A stretch of DNA of 64,000 nt, taken from assembly GCF_900496995.4 (NCBI RefSeq), contig NC_044006.1, forward strand, positions 41,739,120-41,803,119, in the 5' to 3' direction. Below are positions 1-12,853 of the stretch, one piece after another. Every line of letters starts with the position of its first letter. The first letter of the stretch is position 1. A program made the translations under genes and the position numbers. Under the pieces are notes generated by a model. It did no database searches and was not told the DNA's origin. It saw only the letters and a list, made by a program, of their open reading frames with translations. The stretch comes from Aquila chrysaetos chrysaetos (taxonomy: Eukaryota > Chordata > Aves > Accipitriformes > Accipitridae).

Positions 1-2812
1 GGTAGAGACAGCATTCTTAAAGCTAACAGGGTGGTCCATCTTCTTTAAAATGTCTGCTTAAATATTGTTATCTGGAAAATCTCTGTGTCACTTTCATCTT
101 AGGACTCCCATTGAACTCAAACATTAATAATATGGAATAAACATTTCATTACTACAACTTAAGTTAGGCCCTGTGCTGTCAGGTAGGACTGCAACCCAAT
201 TATTATATTTATATAATAAATTCCACAGGATGATTCATTTACCTTTAGTGTTCTTAAATTTGTTACAGTTCTATATTCGTCACAATATTAGATATCAGGC
301 CCATGTGTTTTGCAGACCTCTGGAATCTTCTTTATTGGTTTTGTTTTTTTTTTTTTCTCTTCTCTCCTTGCTTTCCACTGAGACTAAGCAGGTAGCTCAG
401 GTACAAAGCAGAAAGCATGATGAACAGGTAGAAAGCCATAACATGCAGAGTCAGCTACAGCTTCTCTTTGCCTCAGAGCAAGCAGCACTGTGATGTTTCA
501 GACTTTCTGGTACTCTGCAGTGGAGTTTATAATTTGACCAACTGTTACTTAGAAAACATATGCTTGGGGGAAAAAAAAAAAAAAAAAAAGAAGATAGGAG
601 ATAAGAGGGGAGTGAAAGGTAACATTTCAGGTGAAATTCAACCCAGAGTAAAATGCTGTAGACATCACTTAAGCCTTAGAAGAAAGACTTACTGTAGAAA
701 TCATCTATTCACGAGATCTTATTTCCCATCCATAAAGCCCCAGGAAAAAGCAATGCAGTACCTCTGTTGCTGAACTTGCCACAAACCAGCACTACTACAT
801 GCAGAAGGGTGCCAGCGCCAATTTTTGCAGGCATCCAGCTGCGGAAAGTTACATGAGGCTGAATGGATGTAAAGCAGGGAGGTCCCTGATCCATATGAAT
901 TTCCACAGCTCTCAGGGCCCTAACACCCAGTTTGGGAGGGTGCGGGAAGGCTGAGACAGCAGCGTTGGGCTGAGCGGCACGGCAGTCCTGCCTGCTGCGC
1001 ACAGGCCAAGGGAAGAGAGAATTTCATATCCCCCTGCTGCTCTGCGCTTTGCCTGCACTGTGTCCAAATACTTGGGCAAGCAACGAATACGGCATAGAGC
1101 AGCCTGTCCATTCCAGGGTGAATTTGGAAGCTGTTCTGTTCTGCAGTTAATCCTTACTGGGATTAGCAGCCTTATCACTATTTTCCATGTAACCGTGACA
1201 GGGAGATTTCACTATGGCCCTTTTATCATCCATATACAACAAAGAGGATTTGAGTTATATTTCAGTCAGTAAAAATAGAAGTATTGCTTAACTATTTCAT
1301 CAGATTTTTATTTTATTTCCCACTACAATTTATACAGTAAAACTTTATTGTAACATATTGTAACTTAAGGCATATAGCTCTCCTATCAACAGCTGTATTC
1401 TGATTTGTAGTCCAATAAGCTTTCTTGCTCCAGATTTCATGTGTACAGTTGTGTTGAGCTGTAATATATCACTGCAGCATTTTTAAACTCAGAGCAATAA
1501 TGTATTCAATTAGGTTGGAAATAAAACATCTAGTTTTTCTTACAATAAATCTTTTACTAAGCCCTTTACATCACATGTTCAACAAGGAAATAATACATGT
1601 CATTCAGACTAAGGGTTATTGTAGACTGCTGAGGGAAACATGAAATTCTGGAGGTTTCATCAGTCCTGTGAAATCCTGCAACATGGTAAGTGTACAAATT
1701 AGAAAAGGATGTAATAAGTGACTAATGACACCTCTTGGGATATTCTTTGAGCCCATATTTACTGTTATGATCAGGAGATTCATTTAAGCTGCAGGAGTTG
1801 AAAAGTAACACTAAAGTCGAGTGAAAACACCTCTGAGTTCATTAGAGGTGGTTGTAATTCAAACTCAGAAGGCATTTCTTTTCTTCTCTGTCATTCTTCA
1901 TATTACTGGAAATATAGTGCTTGAGCTCCTAATAAAAGCATTATACATGATCACATATCTACAGTCCCTGCAAAACACGTTTACACCTTGACATCTGCAG
2001 CAGTGTCACAGTCTGAGCAGCACCCTAATTCACCCCAGATGTCTCTTTAAAGGAAATACTGGAGTAGGGCTACTGTTCATAGTATTTTCTGAGCACTGCC
2101 TTTATTACTTTGAAAGACTTCAATTTTTCAAGTGTCACAGACATCTGCAGTCACTTTTTTTTTTCCCTGTGGAGGGAAAAGCTAGATCACGTGTTTAAAT
2201 ATGAATAGAGATTTTGGTAATATTCACCCCTGGAAATGCCAGTCGTTGACTATACATCAACCCCTATCCATCAGCTGCATTATATAACAAGGATTTCATT
2301 ATATGCAGTCTCTGTGCAGCAGAGCACACACTCATGCCAGTATTGTATCGGCTGTTGCTTTGAGCGCTCTCAGAGAGTGGCGTGCCAGAGCTCTTTATCC
2401 ACACTTCAGTCAGCATTTTGCCGGCTCAGAAGTGTGCCAGATGGTCTGCAGTGCTTGGTGATGCTCGCTTCACAGCCAGGACTGTGGTGAATGAGACTGC
2501 ATGAGGATGGGTCCCCAAAAAGCTCTCTCTCTTTCAGATAGGCTGGTGTGAACAAGGGGCTCAGCAGCCATCCCAGCAATGCTGTAAGGAGGGAGACAAG
2601 CCAAACTGAACTGTAGGGATCCATAGTATTAGAAGCACTGAGAAGAGCCAAAAACAAAGCATGCTCCTAGAGAAAGGTTTTCCCAGGTCCAGAGTTCTAC
2701 AGACATGCAGGTTTCTCTAGCCAAATTTATACCTACACAAACCCCAACCCATGCTATCTGTACTTTTGAGTCTTATCCCAGAGTCCATAAGGACTATGGT
2801 CAAACTCTGGCC
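1..2812. other. Intergenic DNA, left edge; no gene seen
   Basis: AT-rich sequence with scattered stop codons in all frames. A run of 19 A occupies 571-589. The segment at about 780-1180 is richer in GC and CpG than its surroundings, but I recognise no exon, RNA or transposon in it. The segment at about 2236-2500 is also somewhat GC-richer without recognisable content. By known amniote gene order this lies on the HOXA1 side of SKAP2, so conserved enhancers are possible, but this cannot be shown from one sequence. Confidence 0.6.
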
Positions 2813-3740
2813 ATCACAGAATCATGGAATGGTTGAGGTTGGGAGGAACCTCTGGAGATCATCTAATCCAACCCTTCTGCTCAGACCTGGGTCAGCTGGG
2901 GCAGGTTCCTCAAGACATTGCCCAGTCAACATTGCCTAGTTGAGTTCTGATTATCTCGAGATGGAAACTCTGTGACCTCTCTGGCAACTTGTTTTAGTGT
3001 TTGATCACCCTGAGCCTTCTTCAAGCTGAATAATCCTATCTTGCAGCCTCTCCTTTTATGTCAGATGTCCCAGTCCTTTAATCATCTTCATGGCCCTTTG
3101 CTGGACTTGCTCCAGTATGTCCATGTCTCTTGTGTACAGGAGAGCCCAGAATTGGACACAGCACTACAGATGTGGTCTCATCAATTCTGAGGGGAATAAT
3201 CACCTCCCTCAACCTGCTGGTTATCATCTTCCTAATGCAACCCAGAATGCTGTTGGCCGTCTTTGCTACCAGGACACATTGCTGGTTCATGTTCAGCTTG
3301 GTGTCTGTAAGGACCCTGAGGTCCTTTACTGCAAAGCTGCTTTCTGGATGGTTGTCCGCCAACCTGTACTGGTGCATGGGATTATTCCTACCCAGGCACA
3401 GGACTTTGCAATTCCTCTTGTTCAAGTGCAGGACTTTGCACTTCCCCTCCAGCCGGATCCCTTTGTGCCCAGCAGTTCAGCCAGTTTTCAGTCCAGGTTA
3501 CTGTCCACTGCTAAGTCTGTACTCCATCAGTTTGTCAGTGAGGGTGTTGTGGGAGACAGTGTAAAAAGCCTTCCTAAAGTCAAGATAGACAATATTCTTC
3601 GCTCTTCCCTCATCCACTGAGCCAGTCATGTCATCACAGAAGGCTGTCAATCAGGTTGATCAGACATAATTTCTCCTTCATAAATCTGTGATGACTACTC
3701 CCAATCAGCTTGTGCTCACAGTTCAGACTAGCCAATGTCT
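2813..3740 (-). mobile_element. CR1-type LINE fragment, 3' part, reverse orientation
   Basis: Reading rightward, the segment opens with the reverse complement of a CR1 3' tail (agaatcatggaatgg, then the conserved ggttggga...atctaatccaaccc block). It continues through the reverse complement of the ORF2 C-terminus. On the minus strand, codons at about 3425-3180 give recognisable CR1 reverse-transcriptase C-terminal protein, with motifs such as KVLCLGRNNP, SSFAVKDLRVL, DTKLNMNQQC and NSILGCIRK. The frame breaks after about 80-100 codons, so the copy is dead. A local duplication of about 29 bp (around 3400 and 3429) repeats the segment encoding the KVL...LG region. The outer boundary near 3740 is approximate. 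The opposite-strand open frames 3090-3620 and 3130-3564 are shadows of this element. Confidence 0.9.
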
Positions 3741-5899
3741 GGTCCAAGGAGGAGAAAAACTTTCATGGGTCATCTTTTGCCTTGTATCGTCTTACTTCTT
3801 TGTGGTATGCTGACATTGCAGCTTTTTGAAAGACGAGGACAAGGATATGGGCAATGCAGATGTCCTGGTCCACTGTAGCATCTCACCTCCTTCTGAATAT
3901 AGACAGGGAGGTTAAGACAGCATTTATGGCTGCAAGAGACTTTCCCTAGAGAAAAGCTGATGTGGTATCTGTGGAGTAACAGAGACTATTCTTCTATTTT
4001 TAACAACAGCCAACAAGTCTGGTTGGCACGGTGGTGTGGACTCTGTTCAGTGGGACATGTATTGGCAGAGGTGGACTGCTCTTAGCAGTGTCAGCCTCGA
4101 CTTTGGAGCTGTTGAAGTGCTGGAGATACAACTGAGAAGCACTGCAGCTACTACTCTGAGCTCATCTGCGAACACTTCTTCTCTTGGCCCCAACCTTCAG
4201 TATGGGTACTTGCAAACACATTTCACTGGTACTTTGGGCTACAGTATTTGAAGATGTGCAAGTACTAAATAAATGTGGTCATACCTGCTCTGTGCATGCT
4301 ATCACAACTGAGCAACTTGAAGACCAGAATTAACATTTTAATTTCTTGGTTTTTGTTTTTTTTTTTTTCCAAAATTCAATATTACATTAAGAAAGGATCC
4401 AGCCCTGAACACTTCTTGAAGAAAAATCACACTGATGTAAATTTGTTGTCAGGTAAGGAAACCAGAAGACTTCTTCCTCATGCTTCCTTTCTTGTACAGT
4501 CTATTTAGCCCCTGAGACCTCCAAAATGTACATGGGGACATCCCACCCCCTCCCACAGGAGGGTTCATATGCAAAATATATGTAAAATTAGTCATTGTTT
4601 AAATATGAAAGCTGTGACCTCTTTGGGACAAAGAAAAAGGAAAGGTACAATATGTATTTAAAGCACGTAGCATATTTTTTAATACTTCCAGCCTCATTTT
4701 CAACCCTCTTCTCCCACAAAGCCCAGTTAGGCAGCTATGCAGGGCACTTGCAAAAGCAGTGCAGTTGATGACTTAATGGACAGTTTAAATTTTGTGGAAA
4801 AAAAATCAAATCATTCTTCAGAGTTCATTTTTTAATTTGAAAAACCACAGACGTGAAAACCAAATTTAATCTCCCATTAAAGAATACCAGATTGAAACCT
4901 TTCTGAGTGCATAAAACAGTGAATATGGTTGCACCAAAATATCATGGAAGCAGCTTGTCTTTTTTTCTTTTGCAGTGTAATACCTCCTACGTAGGTATTT
5001 TTAAAGTAAGGTAAGGCTCATGCTTTGAATTTCACGGAATACAATCCAGTGGGGGAAGACAGGGAGAGGAAACAATCAGGGAGAGAAGTTGAGCTGACAG
5101 TGCAGTTTCTTTGCAGTGACAACCACATGTATTCATTAATATTTTACAAGTGCAGCTTTCAGAGTAGTAAATTTAACTGCCACATTAATGCAGCTTGCAA
5201 CTTTATAACCTGGACATTTTTGTGTTGTGAATTTCCAGTATTCTGCAGATGATGACAGTAAAAGGTTTATATTTTGAAGGCTTTTCTCCTGTAGAGTGCT
5301 TTCTACCTGTAAGACTCTGTGTTATACAGCAGCTGTGCTTCTTGTACAATACCACAATTCATCAATTACTAATTCCATTGAAAGATGTCACAAATATACT
5401 CTTTATGACATATTCCATGCCATCCATGAATGGGGCAGAATCTTTTCATGTCCAAGAACACCACAGTCATCTCAGGAGAGCTGCAGAAAAAGTTGTATGC
5501 TTTTTACATTCAATGCATTTTATTATTAACACTACAGAGGTTCTAAAATGAAAATGATGAAAATAAATGTTGTAATCAGAACCAATTATGAGCAAAATGA
5601 TTGCAGCTGACATTCAGAAATGTTATCAAGATCACAAATACCACTACTCAGCATTAAGACTGCTTCCCATAAGTCAATATTAAAATTAGTGGTCATTTGG
5701 AGAGCTTAAATATGGTTCAGCAAATGGTGTGGATCTTTCCACTTATTTGGATAAAACAGGGAGAGAATGACAAATGGTATCCTAAAAGGAAGATGACATT
5801 GTTAAAGGGCAGACTAGAACAAAAAAACCCGAAAGGGTCTGGAAATGTGTGAAGAGAAAAAGCCAGCTATACTGGACTCGGTAAGGGCAAATGCCATGA
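3741..5899. other. Intergenic DNA; no gene seen
   Basis: Mostly AT-rich unique sequence. The first 200 bp could be a further degraded extension of the adjacent CR1 copy, but I could not recognise it. No splice-bounded open frame, RNA gene or LTR is evident. Confidence 0.5.
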
Positions 5900-5904
5900 T
5901 CGCC

Positions 5905-6483
5905 TGTCGTGGTTTAACCCCAGCCAGCAGCTAAGCACCACGCAGCCACTCACTCACTCCCCCCCACCCAGTGGGATGGGGGAGAAAATCGGGAAAAAGA
6001 AGCAAAACCCACGGGTTGAGATAAGAACAGTTTAATAGAACAGAAAAGAAGAAACGAATAATGATAATGATGACACTAATAAAATGACAACAACAATAAT
6101 GAAAGGATTGGAATGTACAAATGATGCGCAGTGCAATTGCTCACCACCCGCCAATCGACACCCAGCTAGTCCCCGAGCGGCGATTCCCCGCCCCCACTTC
6201 CCAGTTCCTATACTAGATGGGATGTCACATGGTATGGAATACCCTGTTGGCCAGTTTGGGTCAGCTGCCCTGGCTGTGTCCTGTGCCAACTTCTTGTGCC
6301 CCTCCAGCTTTCTCGCTGGCTGGGCATGAGAAGCTGAAAAATCCTTGACATTAGTCTAAACACTACTTAGCAACAACTGAAAACATCGGTGTTATCAACA
6401 TTCTTCTCATACTGAACTCAAAACATAGCACCGTACCAGCTACTAGGAAGACAGTTAACTCTATTCCAGCTGAAACTAGGACA
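5905..6483 (-). mobile_element. Solo LTR, avian ERVL-type, reverse orientation
   Basis: The 579-bp segment is the reverse complement of the same LTR family found at 55451-56026. Its right end reads as the reversed LTR start (ctgaaactaggaca) and its left end as the reversed LTR finish (tgtcgtggtttaacc), giving TG...CA termini. It is flanked by a 5-bp target-site duplication with one mismatch: TCGCC at 5900-5904 and TCACC at 6484-6488. The difference is what deamination of a CpG would give. A 5-bp duplication fits ERVL-class integration. On the minus strand an ATTAAA polyadenylation signal is kept (6031-6036), while the TATA position (about 6205-6216) is degraded. No gag, pol or env sequence adjoins it, so it is a solo LTR left by LTR-LTR recombination. 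Confidence 0.88.
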
Positions 6484-6488
6484 TCACC

Positions 6489-9400
6489 CTATAGAGTAGA
6501 GGTGTTTTGTATCGAGCCTCTTCATCTAGCTTCTGGACTCTGACATTATAATGACAGAAATAAAGAAAGAGTCAAGGGGAAAGCAATAAAAAGTAAGAAG
6601 GAACTTTCTTCTGGAAAATTCTAACCCATTATGAAATCTGATTTGCCCTGATCCTGTATTGAAACTTCTTTTAATCCTTCACAAGAATTACACTCTTGGC
6701 TGCAAAACCAGACGCATCCCACTAGCTGTCATGTCAGGGGAGCATTAAGCCCATGGCAGAGGATGTGGTTTGATTCAGCTTGTCTTCCCTGCAGCTTCTT
6801 CTGATGGCAGTTCTGCAGAGCTTTTGATGAGAACTAAACTTTCTCATCTCTGGCATATTCCTTAAGCAAAGCCAGCGATAAATGCTCCGAGGACAGAAAT
6901 CCTTCTCAGTGCAGGTATGCACTATATGTATTTTCTTCTACAAGCCAAGATGAATTTATCCCTGTGGACAAATGCTTCAAAAAAGCTGTCTACCAATAGA
7001 CTTGATGGCTGGCTCCTTGACTGTTTTCTGCCAGAGTCCAATCCTGTCGATATGCACCAATCTGATTCATCCTGGAGCAGGTAGCAAGGTGGTGCTTGTT
7101 AGGTGAAATTATATTTCTCAGTGAAATGAACTACATACCAAAAAATTCTTCTTTTTTGTCTTTTGCATGCATGCACCACAATCCTTTGCAGGCAGTTACA
7201 ACCAAAACCACTCTGGATTTGCTCTTCTAGATGACTTTGGTCTGAAGAATAAGACCCCGTGAAGTGCAGCTACTTCTTTCCATTGTTTCTAACAAAAGGG
7301 ATAAAATCAGTCAAGTGCTTGTTAGAGTAACTCAGGAAAACTGCTTTAAAACTGATTGAATCAATTTCCCTTTATCTTGTCACCTCTGACCTGAGCAATT
7401 TTAAAGAGTTCAAGCCAAGTAACTGCAATCCATGACTGTGACATTATATCCATACATCTCTGTCTTTTTCTTTCTGTTCCAAAAGTTCTGCTGCACATCC
7501 CACAGGACTGAGCCTTCCAAGCAAGAGATGAGCCACCTGAGAGGGTATTACGTGTTGGAACGTGAAATTTAACCTTTCTCTGTAAGAATTCCCAAACTAC
7601 TTCACTTTCTCATTCAGCACTGCATGCATCTGTGCTTAATTGTTTGTCTTCTAGGTGAAAGAACAAAAGATTGTTCAATTTATTTAGGGCCTAATGTCTT
7701 ACAAGTAGGATGGAATAAAGATGTAAGGAGGCTGTGAGCCTTCCACTAAGTTTTCCATTTACACATAGGTATGTAAAATATTCCCTAAGTGCGTTGATGA
7801 GTTTTAAAAAACAAAATGGCCAAAAACCAGGTAACATGTTCTAATGCACCTCATCATCTTATATGCCTAAACTTTCAAAATGCAGACTTTTCAGTGCCTA
7901 TGATACCTGCAAAAATTACTTCTGTTACTTAAATGAATATGAAAATATTGCATCTGTACTTTACCATCAGCCTCCAGCTTTCAGAGCAGGTCTTACTTCT
8001 TTCAAATGTTCCAGGAGGTGGGAAGAAAGATTGTTTGTACCTATATTGGGACTCCCCCTCCCCCGCTACAACTCCTAATTTTTTTAAAACCTCTTTGAAA
8101 ACCTTTCTGGATTTGATTTATTTTTCATCCCAGTCCCGGATAGATACAGGCAATAAGCAATATGCCCTCTGTTTGCTCCTTTCCAATCTTGTATGCACAG
8201 TTATTAATCTTCATAATGTTTCTCAGACAGGTCTTTGTTCCCTAATGACTCCAGGCACACCTTTGGGCATATTAGTAGGCAAAAACCCTGGTGTTTTTCA
8301 GGACAGATTTCCCATAGTTTAGTTTATGAACCAAGTTCTGAATGTTTACTTAGGCACTCATTCAAATTTGGACCTAGATTTTTAAAAGTAGCAAGCAATT
8401 GCTGCCTTCAGTGTTGCATGGTTTGAGACTTTTTTTTAGATGTATTTTGAGCACTTAAGAATCTAAGTTTTGTTATAAGTCAATGTCACTGAAGTTGTCT
8501 AAGTCCATTTTTAAAGTGGACCTTTGCTGTGTCAATCATTTAAGCTTAAGATGTGGAGTGAATCAATGCCTAAATCCTTTTAAAAATGCTACAGAAATTG
8601 CACAGAATTTAGATTACTACATGCCATGAGTCTGAGTCTCTAGAGTTCTAATATTTTTGTTTCAGAAAAATAAAGGAAAATATTCTTGATGTATTATGGT
8701 GCCAATCTACCAAATGTGCATTATAACCAAAGCCATACAATTCACAATAAGATGTCTTACTAAAATCCCATGTATAAGTGTATGAGATGACCATTGCACA
8801 ATCAGCTAGTTGATGGTATGAATTTGCAAGGTTTCTGTTCCTCCTCTGAAGTACAAAATATTGATCACTGCCAAAGACAGCAAAAACTATCTGGTTATTC
8901 AAGACGGTTGAATATGGGATGGACAGTCCTCTGTTACACAAGCCGTTTATGGTGTTTTTTTAAAAGAACAAATGAGTGAAGAACAATTGCCATGGAGATA
9001 AATCCTGTAAGTTTTGCTTCAAAATAATGATTTTGCATCTAGAAGTATAACTTGTGCTAAATAAAAACTGGATTTGGACAAGATTTTGAAACGTGGGTTC
9101 TTCTAAGTGTACTTAAACTGTAATATGGCCTGCTGGGTTTTCAGCAACACAGAACATGCTGTACAGATCCAGACAAAGCCTGTCTGCATAGTGGACTCTG
9201 CTCTTAGTGATTTAAAAAGGGGTAACCATAAAATTAAAATTTTACATTTAAAAAAATATCTTGAAGTTGTACTTTCTGGTTGTTTTTTTTTCTATTAATC
9301 ACCAGCAACAGAACAAGCAGGAGAAAATAACACAGAAATATAATTTGCATGTGAACAATGAATCAAATTTAAAGAAAGCATTAGCTTCTATACACAGAAT

Positions 9401-11803
9401 TTTGAACCTATCATTGATGACAATTTACTGCCCTTAGAATTCTATAAAGACTGTATCTTAACACGTAATGGTTTGTGATTTTCTTTGCCCAAGAAAGAGA
9501 AAAATGACCCTAAATAGTTCTGTTTTTTTTAAAACTACAGCATTTGACTGTTGCATTTCACTGGCATAATGAAGCAGATTTTAAACAAAAATTATAACAT
9601 ACTTTGATGGAATATTTCCATTTGCCCTGTGTCTGAGTAAAATCTGTGCCATGAACTCAGTGATTAGCAAGGCCTTGCCTGGGAGACTGCAGATTCACAG
9701 CTACTTTGGCGTCTGATACTGCTGTTCCCTCTCAAAGTCTAAAATGCACCATCAACTGTTTAGGGTATTATTTAGAACACTTTAAATCAGGAACTAATTT
9801 GTGCCATGCAAAAAGTCATCAGGATTTGTTTTATCTGGAATGATCATAAGGCCAAAAGATAAAACTTCTACATAAATATCTTTCTCTCTCTCTCTCTTTC
9901 ACATTAGATAAAGAGACCTTCAAGTGCATTACAGAAATATGTGGTCAGAGCTTGCAGGAGGAAGAGAAGAAACTTAATAATTTAAAAAACTTAGTTGAAA
10001 ATATAGAAATTCTTTAATTAACTTGTATGATATGAAGTGTTTTCTAGCTGTCTTTCAACATTGTGGTGGAAATAAGGTGCAGAACTCCCCATGTAAAGGG
10101 GGACACTCTGACATTGTTCTAAGTCCTCTTTGTGGGGTCTGTGTGTGGGGGGGGTGTGGGGCAGTCATGAGAAACAAATGTGGCAATTAAAATCTCATGA
10201 TATGATCTCAAGGTCTGTGAGAGGTCCTTCAACAACAATTTTGCATAGCTGCTAGGTCACTCTGTTCCCACCAGAATAGGGTAAATGCTGCAGATAAGAC
10301 CACAGATATCTTAGATACTGCTATTTATATGCATACTGTGTCATCTTATTACAGGTAGGTATAACTTCTTGATTAGCCAGTGGAAAAAAAAAGCCAGTAT
10401 TATTCCTTGGTCCTATTAATTAGAATTAAAGAATGAATTAGTTAAATTTATGAAAGTCTTAACCTCTACAAGAAGGCTTACTTTCACTATGTTTCATCTG
10501 AACATAATTCATTGGACACTATATTAAGCAAATTAATATTTGGAAAGAATTTTATGATTTTCAGGCTAACTCTCTCAACTCTCATCGTCAAGAATGTGAT
10601 GCCCTCAGCTGAAACAAGGAAACAGCTGCTCCATGGACTTGATTTTGAATTAACAATTAGCTTTTTTACCTCCCCGTTCCCCGAGGTGGAATAACACTTC
10701 CACTATTACTTCTCAGAGTTTACCTTACTGCTTAGGGTACTTACATTGAAAAGGCTTTTCTCTTGTGAGCCAGACCATGGTCAGCTGGGCAGGCTAGGCC
10801 AAGCCAGACTATATCTCATTCAGAAAAATATACTGGACCAAAGTCAACATTTAAGGTATCCTATTAATATTCAGATACCATCCATACCTTTATTAATTAT
10901 TAGTTATGCTACCATGTCCTTTCCCTCCACCCTTTATTGCTCAGTTGTCTTCTGCCTTCCAGTTTGTAAGGGGGAAGGATGTACTCATGAAGAAAGCTTG
11001 TATATGGAAAACATTGCCAAGCAATTTCTTGGGATACAGTTTTCGCTGCACTTACTGAAATGCCAAGCCTCCTACTGCCTCAATACTTTTCAGTAGTTCA
11101 CTTTATTAGGCCCCACCTGTGAAGTGAAAAGGAATACGATTATTGAAGAAAGCTTGCTTTTACTTGACAGGTTTCAAGTACCAGATCTAATTATCATGCC
11201 ATAAACTGACAATTTCAAAGGATAATTTTCTGATAAATACTGTGTTAAAGCCAACACATTAAATGCATTTTCTCTTTATGCCAATTGGAATGGAAACAAT
11301 ATTTTCCTTGCCATGGGCACATTAGAACGTGGTCAGGCAGAAGCTGTAACAAAAACAGGTAGCAATTTCATTATAATTAAAGATAATACATTCAGCTTCA
11401 AACATGAAACTGGACAGCAATTCCTGCAGTCAGCTACTATCCACGACGTGTCATTTTAACAGAGCCACGCACAAATATGGCGTTCTTGGTGCTGTGCATT
11501 TGTTTGCATACGTCTATGTATGTACCCAATACTGTCTTTGAACCTTTTTGATTTCAACCTCTTTAGAAATGAGCAAATGTTTCACAGATACTTAAATTAT
11601 TTAAAAGTTCATGAAAATATGAAGATGAATACAAGAGCAGATCCCATACATTCTGGACAAAGAAAAGGCTGAAGTGTGAGTTCCAAAGTTGTAAGACCTA
11701 AGAGAATCCATGCTGGAGACAGACAGCAGGATCTTTCACATGTGCTAGCCTGCGAACAAACCTCCCTCAGAGCTCATAGTGAACGACAAGACAAAAATGG
11801 TTG
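6489..11803. other. Intergenic DNA; no gene seen
   Basis: AT-rich sequence without recognisable exons. Minor features are a short CT-repeat near 9880-9900 and a G-rich run near 10147-10156. The open frames here (for example 7933-8322 and 10746-11096) lack splice context, codon bias and any motif I recognise, and are best treated as chance. Confidence 0.5.
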
Positions 11804-12085
11804 GTTTCAATAGTTCCAGTGGTCATAAAAGTACACATTTAAAAAGAAGGTGATATTTTCTGTGAAAGAATAGACCAAAGGCAACTACCTGCTTGCTCTC
11901 CCATACACTCGCAGTGTTACTGATTTGTCATTGATTTGTTGTTAGTTTCAATAGTTCCAGTGGTCATAAAAGTACACATTTAAAAAGAAGGTGATATTTT
12001 CTGTGAAAGAATAGACCAAAGGCAACTACCTGCTTGCTCTCCCATACACTCGCAGTGTTACTGATTTGTCATTGATTTGTTGTTA
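11804..12085. repeat. Perfect 141-bp tandem duplication
   Basis: Positions 11804-11944 and 11945-12085 appear identical base for base over 141 bp, both starting gtttcaatagttccagtgg. Each copy holds 107 bp of flanking DNA, the GCAG target site, and the first 30 bp of the LTR that continues at 12056-12849. The duplication therefore spans the LTR insertion junction and must be younger than that insertion. Complete identity suggests a recent event or an assembly artefact. Confidence 0.95.
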
Positions 12086-12849
12086 GTTAGAATTAATCAT
12101 ATTTAGTTTTAACATTTTAGCAAAATCATATGTATGTTGTATTTTATATATTTAACCACCAACCAGTGTCTGTTGTGAAATCCCCTGTATAGCCCCGTAC
12201 CAAGACCGGAGAAATTGGCTAAAATCATCTAGTAGGAACATTTAGAACTTAGATAACAAGATAAAGAAATTAAAATCTGATTATAAAAAAGTTTGATTTG
12301 ACTAAAAAGTAGAAAATTGTGAAGCATAAGTATGGGAGTGTTAAGTTTGAAATGTAGCCTTAGGAACTTAGGAGCTTAGAAAATGTATAATGTGTAACCG
12401 TTAAGTATTGTTCAAAATCATTTAACCACAGAAGTCTTGACAAAGATTGGTAGTCTTGTAGTGTTTGTTTTAGAAACTAAGGAAACCGTTATGGACACCA
12501 GTTTGTTGCTTGGAGACACCTGAGAGGTCAAGAAACGGACGAGTGAGGAAGACTATGAAAGACCACCAGAGGACTCCTGAGGACCACCAGAGACCTTCAG
12601 TGCGCCTGCGTAAAGGACATTTACATATGCTAATGATTTCCCGGAAGTTTAATGAATATGTATAACTTTTCTTGGAAATCTAATGAATATGCATCAATAA
12701 GTCCTAATATAAGGTGTATTGTTTTGGTGACAGGTGTGCGTGGTTCGTGAGAGGACTCGCCCGCTCACCCGGCCGTCAATAAAGAAGTGTCTGCTTATCT
12801 ACACTAAATTGGTGTTGATAAGTTCTTCATTCCGAGCTTTTCGGTAACA
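12056..12849 (+). mobile_element. Solo LTR of an endogenous retrovirus, 4-bp target duplication
   Basis: The element begins TGTTACTG and ends CGGTAACA, a near-perfect terminal inverted repeat (7 of 8). It is bounded by GCAG at 12052-12055 and again at 12850-12853. A 4-bp duplication is typical of class I (gammaretrovirus-like) elements. Inside are a TATA-like TATAAG (12708-12713) and an AATAAA signal (12778-12783) about 70 bp before the 3' end, in the order expected of U3-R-U5 on the plus strand. No retroviral internal coding sequence or clear primer-binding site follows, so it is scored as a solo LTR of 794 bp. A stub of its first 30 bp is repeated at 11915-11944 because of the tandem duplication. 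The family name is not known to me. Confidence 0.8.
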
Positions 12850-12853
12850 GCAG

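Noticed and set aside
3090..3620. 176-codon plus-strand open frame
   Set aside because: Antisense shadow of the CR1 ORF2 C-terminus, which reads on the minus strand.
12167..12180. Alternative LTR start at TGTCTG or TGTTGTGAAA
   Set aside because: Neither choice gives a target duplication. The start at 12056 gives matching GCAG flanks and a 7-of-8 terminal inverted repeat.
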